Numbered from the stretch's first letter, positions 54,641-63,800 are shown. The stretch is 64,000 nt of DNA from Schistocerca nitens (GCF_023898315.1 NC_064619.1:500498594-500562593), one strand, 5' to 3'. The notes: generated from the sequence alone by a model not told the origin. Translations and numbers: made by a program.

Positions 54641-56627
54641 TTGTTGACAGCAACTGTATGTGTCTAACTCTAGTAGTCAGTGGTGAGATAGGCGTGTTCC
54701 ATGCGGAAGGCAGGTAGTAACGTGGAGGTATTTCGTCATTTTTTAACACATATTATACTAGCTGACGTCCCAAATCTTCCATTTCAATTATGTATAGACG
54801 AAGAAGAAGGAAAAGTGGAAGGGCGACATATACGTAATCCTCCTGATGATGGGCCGATCTTTCCGTAATCATCCTAAATGGCTTAAGGGGTAAGAACTTC
54901 TTCTGACCACAGGTGTTTCCCAGCAGCTTTTGATACTTTTGTAAAGTCCTACCAGGAAGTAGCACATTGAGCACTGCTGTTAGGTGGAATGGACATGGCC
55001 AATTAATCTGCCTGCGTTGTGCTACTGACTCTGGTTGGACGAAAGAGCTATAATTTCTTGAAGTGGTTCGGAATTTGCGTAATCGAGGAGTCGTCAAATA
55101 ACCGTTCCAGTAGCAGCAGGAGCGTAGTGAGTCTTGTGAGGGGAGGTGACGTTTTAATGGTGGTCAATAGTTAGGGAAGTTGTTCTGCCAGTACAGAAAC
55201 TTTTGTAAGAATTAGGAATGGTGTTCCTGTATGCGGACGTGGTATCCGTCTTAGTCATTTTACGGTTTTATCGTCGAGCGTTACGACTGAGTGAGCCAAC
55301 ACGTGCTCATAGGCAGAAGCCTCATGTCAGATCGAACACAAAGCAGTAAATTACATTTACTTCTGCGGAAACTCGACGAGTTGTGTTCTTGTGTAGCCCT
55401 CCTTTTTTATGGTTATGTGGTTTTCTCCTGTTCCAACATCTTCATCTCACAGCAGTATTTGCCCGCAATGTTTTTTTTGTTTTTTTTTTTTTGTTGCTAT
55501 ATTCCAGTCTGTAGCTACAGATATTTTGCTAACAAATTAAGAACTGATATTAAGTTATTTGGACAGCGAACGTTTAATCTGCAGCGTATGAACTCTGGGA
55601 ATAGCACAAACGATAAAACCTGTGAAGGTGTTTTCCGACCAACTGCCTCAGTTGTCATTTATACGGTGTGGACGAGAAATCGTTTGATGTAATTTGTGCC
55701 AAAGACGATAACAATTGTGACACTTGCTCTAATTTATGTCATTTCTATAATATACATAATCTAGTTCCCGATTAACGTAGACGCATTCTTGCAGTTGAAC
55801 ACCGAATATATCGATATGAGGACGACATGTATACATGTCAGATATTTCTTAAGGTTTTAACGTGTGCTGTAGCGCAATTTGAATGATAAGTTATTTTTGC
55901 ATTGAAATTTATTGCGTATCTGCTATATGCATGGCAAGATATTGTATAACTGCTATATCCATGGCATTATGGGTCATGTTCTGTAACTGCCACATGCATG
56001 GCCCTATCTAAGTTCCATACTATCTACAGGGTGTTAAGAAAAGGTATTCACATTTCTGTTAAGGAAAGGTATGCACAGTTTTGTGAAAGATGGTAGCATG
56101 GATCAAAACAAGACAAGAACGTCCAGTAAACTTGTGTTCTGCAATTCACTCATTAAGAGCTATGAGGATTTGCTCATCTTCGCTACTAAGAACCACATCT
56201 CTTCCATTACAAGCTCTTTGCTGTTAGGATCTACAGAATGCAGTAAGGAAATGAGGACACATACCTCTGAGGTTATGAACTGGCAAAAGCAACGAATGTG
56301 AGGGCTAAATAAAAGTTGTGATCTGTAGCGTAACATGATGTTTACGTTCACACGTATTTCACGCATTTCCTTACATTACAAGCTCTGCTGTTTCACAATA
56401 AAAGTGTAATGTGTTCTCATTTGTTTACTTATTTGCTTTCAGCCTTCTGTAGGTTGTTCGTAATAGCAAAGAGCTTACAAGCTTCACAGTAGAGAAGCTC
56501 TTAAAGTGTGCGTTTTAGAACTCATATTTACTAGATATATTTCTTTTGTCCATAACCCATTCTTCAAAATATGGAATGCCTTTTAAACAAGCTGTATACG
56601 CTCTGTTTTATCAGTTCGCAGTGTTCC
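54641..56627. other. unassigned sequence
   Basis: No domain recognised. A T-rich tract lies at 55467-55490. Three imperfect copies of CTGCTATATGCATGGCA occur at about 55919, 55950 and 55984. Near 56028 the sequence CAGGGTGTTAAGAAAAGGTA resembles the end of a mariner-type element, but no partner end was found. Confidence 0.45.
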
Positions 56628-56664
56628 ATTTGATATTGGCCATACGGCCGAAACTGCAATAGTC
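56628..56664 (+). ncRNA. hammerhead-like motif with degraded CUGA box
   Basis: GGCC (56638-56641) pairs with GGCC (56646-56649) around ATAC; GAAAC follows (56650-56654), then T, GCAAT and AGTC (56661-56664). ACT/AGT would form a three-pair stem III before the cleavage C. The upstream box reads TTGATAT instead of CTGATGA, so this copy is probably dead. Confidence 0.38.
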
Positions 56665-57074
56665 GGTTTCATATATAAACAATTTTAAAGTCAAAGGCGA
56701 CCATGAAGTGCCTATAAAGTCGAGTAAAAACCCTATAAGCCGGGGCCTCAGCTACTAGAATCTTATTTCGAACTATCAACTTGTTTTGTTTTTGGTGGAG
56801 AGTCTGGTGAAGTTAGTAGGAGTCAGTTTGCACTGATATATGAGGTATTAGAAGCCTACATTTTCCAGTCCTGTTATTGGATCACGGAATATATCTGAAA
56901 GTAAGTAGACTGCTGCAGGATATTCACTAGTGGCATAGTAGTAGAGACAATTGTAGCCGTGTCTCGTGCTTCAAAGCGAGGTAGGTGAGCGTAATATCAC
57001 TGGATTTAATACCGTAATAGTGCTTGGTAATTATTCCAGTCTGCTACTAACTGTTTCCGAGTAGATCAGCGGAT

Positions 57075-57816
57075 TGTTGTTGTGGTCTTCAGTCCGAAGA
57101 CTTGTTTGGTGCAGATCTCCACGCTACTCACTCCTGTGCAAGCCTCCAAATTTCCGAATAACTACTGCAACCTAGAGCCATTTGAACTTGCTTAAAGTAT
57201 TCGTCTCTCGGTCTCACTCTACACATTTTATCTCACACGCTTTCCCCTAATACTAAAATGATGATTCCTTGACGTCTCAGAATGAATCCTTTCAACCAAT
57301 CCCTCCGTTTGGTCACGACAGAATATTCTCTTCCTTCCAGTTTTTTTCATTACTTCATTACTTACGCGATTTATCCACATAAAGTACTATTTTGTAGTAT
57401 ATTCCAAACACTTCCATTCTCCCCTTATCTGGACTGCTTATCGTTCACGTTCATTTCCGTACAAGTCTACACTCGAGGCAAATACCTTAAGAAATGTCTT
57501 CCTCACACGTAATTTTACATTCCATTTAACAAATTTCTCCTCTTCAATAACGCTTTCCTTGCCTTTGCCAGTCTACGTATTACACACTCCCACTTCGGCC
57601 ATCATCAATAATTTTGGGGCTCAAATAGAAGAACTCATCTACCGCTTTAGTATCTCATTTCCTTATCCAATACCCTCGGCGTCGCCTGATTTAATTCGAC
57701 AACATGCCATTACCCTTGTTTTTCTTTTATTGATGTTCATTTTATATCGTCCTTTCAAGACACTGTCCATTCCGTTAACTGCTCTTCGAAGTCCTTTGCT
57801 GTGTATGACACTATTA
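57075..57816 (-). mobile_element. LINE (family A) 5'-truncated copy 3
   Basis: Reverse-strand 3' end of the same LINE as copy 1: the tail hairpin GTCTTCAGTCCGAAGAC at 57090-57106, the SNFRITTAT-like tail and the thumb-coding region up to a point just before the FADD box. It ends at about 57816, where a mariner terminal repeat begins. The part upstream in LINE orientation is not found beyond the mariner fragments. Confidence 0.78.
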
Positions 57817-58105
57817 CACGAGGTAGTCAAATGAAAACGAGTCGGATGGAGAAAGGCAAATAATTGTTTATTTAAAAAGTAATCGCCATAACTGTTGATA
57901 CATTTATACCACTGTAAGACAAAACGGTCAATGTCTTCATGGAAAAAAGTCTGCGGTTGCCTACGGAGCCATGGTTTTACCTAGGCGTGCAGTTCTTCGC
58001 CAGAACAAACAGATTGGACGAATGTCTTTCTTCGCGGCTCCAAAAATATAGAAATCGCAGGAGAGAGATCGGGACGTTATCGAGGAAGCGTAAGGGTAAA
58101 GGTTG
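57817..58105 (-). pseudogene. mariner C-terminal fragment, reverse strand
   Basis: Starts at a terminal repeat (CGAGGTAGTCAAATGAAAAC) and encodes, on the reverse strand, SCDFYIFGAAKKDIRP with the last catalytic Asp preserved, then QPQTFFHEDIDRFVLQWYKC and INSYGDYF, the family's C-terminus. A frame change separates the two parts. Upstream sequence is lost at about 58105. Confidence 0.75.
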
Positions 58106-58218
58106 TTTCGAGTGCGCTGTAGACCTTTCACTGGAAAGCTCGTACACACCATCCATACAGTCCTGATCTCTCCCCATCTTATTACCATATTTTTGGCGGT
58201 CTGAAGAAGGATATTCCT
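58106..58218 (+). pseudogene. mariner fragment, forward strand, catalytic Asp replaced
   Basis: HPYSPDLSPSYYHIFGGLKK followed by DIPQ and a stop matches the mariner SPDL-P-S-D-YH-(L/M)-FG block. The Asp after PS, the third catalytic residue, is Tyr here. It faces the reverse-strand fragment at 57817-58105, so the two parts are in opposed orientation. Confidence 0.68.
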
Positions 58219-58377
58219 CAATAAACTTGTTGTAGCTGGGATTCACAGTCATAATAAATTTGCGATTTTGTCATATGATGACATGGCTGGTGACCGTAGC
58301 TGTTATTTGAAGACAAATGTTAATGGTGTTGAGACAGCAACCAGCCACAAATTTATTTTGTTTCTATATGCAAAAGG

Positions 58378-58420
58378 TAACGTTATCGGTTTCGAATCAT
58401 CACGATTCATCGTCAGACTG
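58378..58420 (-). ncRNA. hammerhead-like motif
   Basis: On the reverse strand: CTGACGA (58410-58416), GAATC and GATTC forming a perfect five-pair stem II around GTGAT, GAAAC (58389-58393), CG, then ATA. The core boxes are complete; the cleavage triplet would be AUA instead of GUA or GUC, and C pairs with A in stem III. Outer stem I is weak (two pairs). Confidence 0.42.
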
Positions 58421-59035
58421 CTTTCATGCTTTCATTACAACATGTGCTGCGTTTTTTACTGATTAGTTGTCCTAAAATATAACTAATACATAATTATAAG
58501 CACGTCACAAAGCTGTTTCAGTTACAGGTTTGCATTGGGATGTGACTCACGTGAAATGTCGGTTTTGAGTACTTGTTTTCATAGTTTTCGTCCAGCAGAC
58601 AACGTTTGTAGGTTTCGCCGTATTCACATCATTGCACACATAAACTTGCATAATTGAGCGCTTCAGATTTGTCATTGAATACATTTTCACCACATTTCTA
58701 TCGTTGCAAACTTAAATTTGTATCACTGAGCACTTCACCTTAATCACAGAACAGACTTCTAACATGCACCGCATGCTCTGATAGATACATAGTGTTTACA
58801 AACAAATGAGTGTCAAAGATGCTATGATATATCGTAATATTACAAAGATGCTACGTGTTTGGAAAAAGTTCATATATTCAACTGAAACGCCTTTTACTCC
58901 AGTACAGGGGGATATTGATTTTGTGAATATTACAGCGAATACTGCTACACTAATTACAAAGATAGTCCATGTCATATATATGTATATATATATGGGTAAG
59001 ACAGTATATTATTCATTTACAGTTAGCATCATGAG

Positions 59036-59127
59036 AATTGTAGTAACAGATAAATATAAATTTGCTACTTGATATGCTAAATCAAGTAGCAATCAGATCA
59101 AGTGGCAAATTTATCTGTTACTACAAT
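59036..59127. repeat. short palindrome
   Basis: AATTGTAGTAACAGATAAAT at the left is matched in inverted orientation by ATTTATCTGTTACTACAATT at the right. Between them the words CTACTTGAT and ATCAAGTAGC / ATCAAGTGGC also pair. Total about 90 bp; no element was recognised. Confidence 0.85.
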
Positions 59128-59252
59128 TATTAACTATAAATTTTCGTATGTGTTGCAAAAAAAAAAAAAAAGTAACGATGGCATCACGGTGCAAGTATTT
59201 CAAGTAACTGAACATAAAAGTTTGTTAGCGAGCAGCCACAGCCAAAAGACTT

Positions 59253-59714
59253 CATTTTGATTAAAAAGACAGCAGCAGCTATATGGTTACTTTAACACAC
59301 AAGGACGACTTTTTCGTAGCGTTAGTTGCATCATCAGGTGAAGTCCTGAATAGAAAGAAAACGTGAAATAATACCAGAAACTGACAACCTTAGATACACA
59401 GAAGGTCATTTCTCTTGCCAAAAGTGGCTGAATGTAAGTAATATGAAATAGAGCAATATTCAGTACGTACAATTATAACATGATATTGCATCATGTTGTA
59501 AGTACTGATCGTTGCTATATTTCATATTACTTACATTCAGCCACTTCTGGCAAAAGAGATGACCTTCTCTGTATCCAAGGTTGTCACTTCGTGGTATTAT
59601 TTCAAGCTTGCTTCTATCCAGGATTCATCTGATGATGTAACTAACGTTATGAAACCGATCGTACTTTTGTAGCAAAGTAAACATAAAGCTGCAGCGATGT
59701 TTTTATTCAGTCTC
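59253..59714. repeat. foldback repeat with hammerhead-like motif on each arm
   Basis: Two arms of about 200 bp (59253-59475 and 59513-59714) in inverted orientation around a 40-bp centre that itself contains an inverted ATGATAT...ATCATG. Shared landmarks include CTTACATTCAGCCACTT and AGATGACCTTCT in each arm's own sense. Reading outward, each arm carries CTGATGA, a stem and GAAA. Right arm: CTGATGA (59629-59635), GTAAC/GTTAT stem, GAAACCGATC (59651-59660). Left arm (reverse strand): CTGATGA (59331-59337), then GAAAA-AGTC (59307-59315). Confidence 0.82.

Positions 59715-59716
<2 letters not shown>

Positions 59717-59746
<30 letters not shown>
59717..59746. repeat. poly(A) run of 30
   Basis: It directly follows the right foldback arm, as would be expected if that arm had been copied from a polyadenylated RNA. 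It could equally be an unrelated low-complexity tract. Confidence 0.9.
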
Positions 59747-59748
<2 letters not shown>

Positions 59749-60979
59749 TGCGTGAATTATGTTCAGTGCTCCAAACTTTGCACCACACTGGCGCTGCTGA
59801 AGGCGGCATATTTGACCTTAAACCAACGTACTGTCTGATGACTGAGACTGTTCTCTGAAATTTCATTGTGCATAATTTCGACAGATGCAATGTTTTATTG
59901 CGGGGTTTTATTTCAAGTACAATACGTGAAAATATATTTCATACATTCGAACTCCAGATTGTAGGATCCCTCAGCCCACAACTTCTACGAATCATCATAC
60001 AACGATCGAAATGAATGTGTACTCCCTAAATTCCTATTTTTTAATGAACGACTCGAAAATCACTGCTTCTCGGCAACCACTGAACGTAGACTTTTTTTGG
60101 TTCCTCATTACTCAAAAATATTCTTACGATTATTTTTATTTGTTAAGCTGGGTGCTTTTTAGTTAAGCTTTTGCAGTGCCTTGAACAGCATTTACATGGA
60201 CACCAGTTTCCTCTTGAAATGTGAATTGGAAATTTGCCGTTGCGCTTTGTAGTCTGTTTCTAACAGTGTTTCAGTATCAAACTGGGCACAGAACTGCAGT
60301 TTATTAGTTGTATGTATTACGGTGAAAACGTTCTCCTTGAGTAGTCGACGTCTATAGCAATCTTCAGGACATCAGTTGACTGAAGTGGCAACCATGGCAA
60401 GTCGCATGACGTTTCATAGCGTGCCAGACAGCTTTATTTTGTACGGAACGAATCTGACAGTTTCTCCCTCTCCTTCAAACGATATATCTTGTGCTTTACC
60501 ATTCCGCATTTAAGGTTCCATAGAAGGGAAGTTTCAGAAAGCGAAAACACAACGATTGGCTGTAACTCTTGTTGCATGTCTGAACTTTTGCGAGACGTAC
60601 GACCACATCACAGCGAAGATAGCGAACCAACACAGTTCCATAACGCAGGAAGACTGGAGTGCACGATCGATGATAATCGCCAGTCACGAAGTTACGGACG
60701 CAGTAGACTTTCATGTGCATTACAACGTATTTTTTTTTAATCTCTTGCCACAATTACAGAATATTACCTGGTATCAGTTTCAGATTTATTTCTTGCTGAA
60801 TTACTATCTTCCTTCACTGAACCAAGCTGGCGAAATACCAGCTTCAATAACGGTAAGCTGTTTATCTTTAATGTGGAGACCACATTAAACATGGAAAATT
60901 TATAGTCTTTCTCTTAGCGCCCTGTTTAAAACACTTTAATCCTTTTTTTGATTGTGTGCCTATTTTTCTCTGCATTTTT
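59747..60979. other. unassigned sequence
   Basis: No domain or element end recognised. Overlapping frames at 60489-60888 on both strands look like chance. Confidence 0.45.
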
Positions 60980-60992
60980 GCGTAACGATTTC

Positions 60993-61166
60993 AAATGGTT
61001 CAAATGGCTCTGAGCACTATGCAACTAGAACTTATAACTAATTAAACCTAACTAACCTAAGGACATCACACACATCCCTGCCCGAGGCAGGATTCGAACC
61101 TGCGGCCGTAGCGGTCGCTCGGTTCCAGACTGTAGCGCCTAGAACCGCACGGCCACTCCGGCCGTC
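60993..61166 (-). mobile_element. tRNA-headed SINE, internally deleted
   Basis: Reverse copy with a perfect 13-bp target duplication GCGTAACGATTTC at 60980-60992 and 61167-61179, the longest in the window. About 26 bp are missing from the tail region, between GAGCACTATG and CAACTAGAAC. Confidence 0.93.
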
Positions 61167-61418
61167 GCGTAACGATTTCTCTTAATGCAGCTTTTGTCTT
61201 CGTTATACTCAAAGGCATACAAAAAATGGCCCACCACGAAGTAATTACTCGTTGTACATGTGTTGTACAGGTACAGAGTAGAAAATGATTACAATTTCAG
61301 AGAAACTGGATGAGTTATTCAAGAAAAAGAGCTTCACAAACGGAGCAAGTCAATAATTCGTTGGTCTACCTATGGCCCTTATTCAAGCAGTTATCGGTAT
61401 TCAGCTCGACATTGATTG

Positions 61419-61600
61419 CTAGAGTTGTTGGATGTCATCCTGAGGGTTATCGTGCCACATTCTGTCCAATTGGCGGTTTACACAGTCACAATCCGGAGCT
61501 GGTTGGAAGGCCCTACACTTAATGTTCCAAACGTTCTCAACTGGGTCCGAGGTGAGGGCTGGCAAGGACGAAAAAAAGCAGTACAAATTCTCGCTGTGTG
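61419..61600 (-). pseudogene. Tc1-like transposase C-terminal segment (antisense half)
   Basis: The reverse strand reads LPALTSDPVENVWNIKCRAF, QPAPDCDCVNRQLDRMWHDN and PQDDIQQL, a Tc1-like C-terminus with the last catalytic Glu in VENVW. SPDLSPIENVW of relatives is altered to TSDPVENVW. It precedes the terminal repeat and is joined at about 61600 to sequence in opposite orientation. Confidence 0.78.
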
Positions 61601-61605
61601 ATGAC

Positions 61606-62180
61606 ACGTCATCACTCGTCATCGAGGCTCAATTCGAAGTGGGACTCTTCACTGAAGACAGTTCTACTCCATGATGATGATGATATTTGGTTTGTGGGGC
61701 GCTCAACTGCGTCGGTATCAGCGCCCGTACAAATTCCCAACTTTTCTCAGCCCAATCTCGCCACTTTCATGGCTGATGATAAAATGATGAGGACAACAGA
61801 AACACCCAGTCATCTCGAGGCACGTGAAAATCCCTGACCCCGCCAGTAATCGAACCTGGGACCCCGTGCTCGGGAAGCGAGAACGCGACCGCGAGACCAC
61901 GAGACCACGAGCTGCGGACAAATTCTGTCAATGAGATTTCAGACCGAAGACGTTTCTGGAGGTGGCCCGGACGGTGCTGGCATACCAACCTGAGTGCCGC
62001 CCGCCCTACAGCCAGACAACCAGGAGTGATGGTCTGGGGTGCCATTTCTTTTCACAGCAGGACTCCTTTGGTTGCCACCCGCAGCATCCTTACAGCACAG
62101 CCGCATGCCGATGATATTCTACGTCTCGTTTCGTCGTCCTTCATGCCAACTGATCCCGAGCATACGTTTTAGCAAGATAT
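61606..62180 (+). pseudogene. Tc1-like transposase middle segment (sense half)
   Basis: After the SINE the forward strand reads VNEISDRRRFWRWPGR, then SAARPTARQPGVMVWGAISF and HSRTPLVATRSILTAQPHAD. Near 62168 the site of the second catalytic Asp reads QDIGNTRLHTARA, where relatives have QQDNARPHTAR; the motif has lost its frame. Directly afterwards the sequence jumps to the element's tail (GCCACAGGTGGATCAACGCT), so the catalytic C-terminus is deleted here. Confidence 0.78.
61672..61918 (-). mobile_element. SINE (family 5) in the Tc1-like element
   Basis: Reverse orientation: on the plus strand TTTGGTTTGTGGGGCGCTCA, TCAGCGCCCGTACAAATTCC, then GAAAATCCCTGACCCCGCCA, TAATCGAACCTGGGACCCCG and GAAGCGAGAACGCGACCGCG with GAGCTGCGGAC. 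The last part is the antisense of a tRNA-like head. Its GATCAGGG-type head junction resembles the alternative head seen at 13621-13664. A small GAGACCAC duplication lies at 61893-61908. The target duplication is unclear. Confidence 0.8.
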
Positions 62181-62589
62181 AGGTAACACCCGTCTGCACA
62201 CGGCGAGGGCCACAGGTGGATCAACGCTCTTGTGACTTGCTCGATCTGTGAAGCTCTTGCTCTTGAACAAATTATCAATTTTTCCCGAAATACTGATTTT
62301 TTGTTTGTGTGTTCATGTACACCTACTGATTTGTCCCATTTGGATAATTCCTTCGTGGCGCCTCGATTTGTCTTAGAGTGCATTTTGTGATACAGAAATT
62401 ATCGTTCCTGTTTTCCCAAAACGAAACTTTTGCCAGACGGTCATATCATCCTCCATGGTTTAGGTCATGGCAGTGATGTGGTATGTTTAAACTGGACAGT
62501 AATTTCTGTGAATGCAGGTTCATGTCAACAAGACTCCCAGCAAACTTCGCGAAGGGAACTACATGCAGTGAATATTTTGAGTGAGATAT

Positions 62590-62830
62590 CTCGCAAAAGG
62601 TTATCGCTCACAGGCACACACAAAGCTTCGCGTCTCCAAACAAATTCGTTTGCCGCAGTGCACGTCGCCAGGCGGCTGCTGTCCAGTTTGTGCGTCGGTG
62701 ATCTATCGTTGCCCTTTTTCCGTGACGAGTCTCAGTTTCCAAGATGATAACAGCTGTGTTCACTGGGTTGTACGCATACTGGAGAAGACTGTGGGTATGA
62801 CAGACACACTTCAGTGTGTCGCGGTATTTT
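62590..62830 (+). pseudogene. Tc1-like element H, small transposase fragment
   Basis: Forward reading gives SRLQTNSFAAVHVARRLLSS, then FFRDESQFPR, DDNSCVHWVVRILEKTVG (two frames). This matches the region around the first catalytic Asp of Tc1 transposases (L-F-S-D-E-S-R-F), where S is R here. No terminal repeats were found. Confidence 0.55.
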
Positions 62831-63155
62831 AACACTCCCAACCGGGTGCAAACCCGAGAGTTAGGTCGGTATTACACTATCAAATTTATTTGTCCAATAT
62901 CTTTGTTAAATATCTTTGTCAAAGAAATTTGATGGTGTGATAGGGAACTTTGACAAATGGCGTCAAATATTTGATCAAATCTAGGGACTCGCTGTAGATT
63001 TGTTCAAAGAAGTCGCTTGTCTTCTGTTCACTGCAATGTGACATGTTACTACGTGGAACGCTAGCATCGCTGCAGCGTTCTGTCATCTGCAGTGCTTTAT
63101 AAACATTGCCGGTAAATACAATTGGTGTGTACCGACAACTACAAAATTAATAGAG

Positions 63156-63233
63156 ATGTATAAAGCTGAAGAGGCGCTTTACGATGAGAGGCACCCTGAA
63201 TACAAAAATAGATTAAGAAGATTGGAGACCTAA
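63156..63233 (+). pseudogene. MADF-domain protein fragment of Harbinger
   Basis: MYKAEEALYDERHPEYKNRL followed by RRLET and a stop; the frame is open upstream (KLIE). It matches the start of the MADF DNA-binding domain (LI.LY...P.L.D..HP.YKN...R...W). PIF/Harbinger elements encode a second DNA-binding protein (Myb/SANT- or MADF-like) that helps transposition. Only the first helix region remains; the rest was removed by the internal deletion. Confidence 0.7.
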
Positions 63234-63234
63234 C

Positions 63235-63561
63235 CTAACTCTCTCCTGTAGCAAGGAATCGGAGTGTTACAGTGAGCCTGTCTTCTGCAGATGTAGCAAT
63301 TCTTAAGTGAATATTATGCTTTGTGATATGAGGATACACTTCACTGAGCACATATAGAAATCTATACTCATCCATTCTTAAGTAATTGATGTACGACTTG
63401 ACGTCCTCCTCTACGCTATTATCGTGTCGTCGTAAAACCCACGGCTTCACCCAGGTACGTTTCCTTTTTTTTTCCCCCCGCTTCTCTTCCCCATGTGCAC
63501 ACTGAGCAACTGTGGTACATGCAACTGCTGCGGTTAATAACAAGTTGTTGTTGTCAGCCAT
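63235..63561 (-). pseudogene. Harbinger transposase, N-terminal fragment
   Basis: A 108-codon open frame from ATG at 63561: MADNNNLLLTAAVACTTVAQ, a basic stretch EKRGEKKRKRTWVKPWVLRR, then YINYLRMDEYRFLYVLSEVY, PHITKHNIHLRIATSAEDRL and TVTLRFLATGES. This is the N-terminal region of HARBI1-like transposases (W..PW..RR, F...FRMDE..F..LL..V.P.I......R..ISPEERLA.TLRFLATG). The frame stops just after FLATGES, where relatives continue into the DDE nuclease. The catalytic domain is absent. Confidence 0.85.
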
Positions 63562-63710
63562 CTTGAACTTTGACGAAAAATATGATGACAGTGTAATACC
63601 CCTTCTAGCGCTACGTCCAAGATATTTGTCAAATATATTTTACGGAATATTTGATCACATCTTTGATCAAATCTTTGACAAAGAAATTTGATAGTGTAAT
63701 ACCGGCCTTA

Positions 63711-63800
63711 CTCATCAGTAGAATACGCCGGGAATGTTACATTCTCACGTTATTCATCAGTAGTACACGCCGGGAAAGTCTACATTCTCACATTACACCG
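63711..63800. repeat. two-copy tandem repeat of about 45 bp
   Basis: CTCATCAGTAGAATACGCCG GGAATGTTACATTCTCACGTTAT is followed by CATCAGTAGTACACGCCGGG AAAGTCTACATTCTCACATTAC. It starts directly at the target duplication of the Harbinger element. Confidence 0.85.

Larger units (their letters stand above)
61206..62380. mobile_element. rearranged Tc1-like element G with opposed halves
   Basis: Both ends carry the same terminal region in inverted orientation (ACTCAAAGGCATACAAAAAA and CACCACGAAG at left; CTTCGTGGCGCCTCG and TCTTAGAGTG at right). The left part (61206-about 61600) is antisense and encodes the C-terminal transposase segment; the right part (about 61606-62380) is sense and encodes the middle segment and tail. 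A SINE interrupts the sense part at 61672-61918. The sense half lacks just the segment that is present in the antisense half. Confidence 0.75.
62874..63707. mobile_element. PIF/Harbinger element, internally deleted, with TTA duplication
   Basis: The left end GGTCGGTATTACACTATCAA is an inverted copy of the right end TTGATAGTGTAATACCGGCC, with TTA at 62871-62873 and 63708-63710 as the 3-bp target duplication usual for PIF/Harbinger. Subterminal regions are rich in repeated TTTGATCAAATC and TTTGACAAA words on both sides. Inside lie the first parts of two convergent genes, a transposase (reverse) and a MADF-type protein (forward), joined back to back. The 834-bp element is therefore non-autonomous. 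Confidence 0.9.

Noticed and set aside
57174..57187. AGAGCCATTTGAAC, identical to a SINE 3' end, inside a LINE tail
   Set aside because: Only 14 bases match, without other SINE sequence or target duplication; it is more likely local change or a tiny conversion than a SINE insertion.
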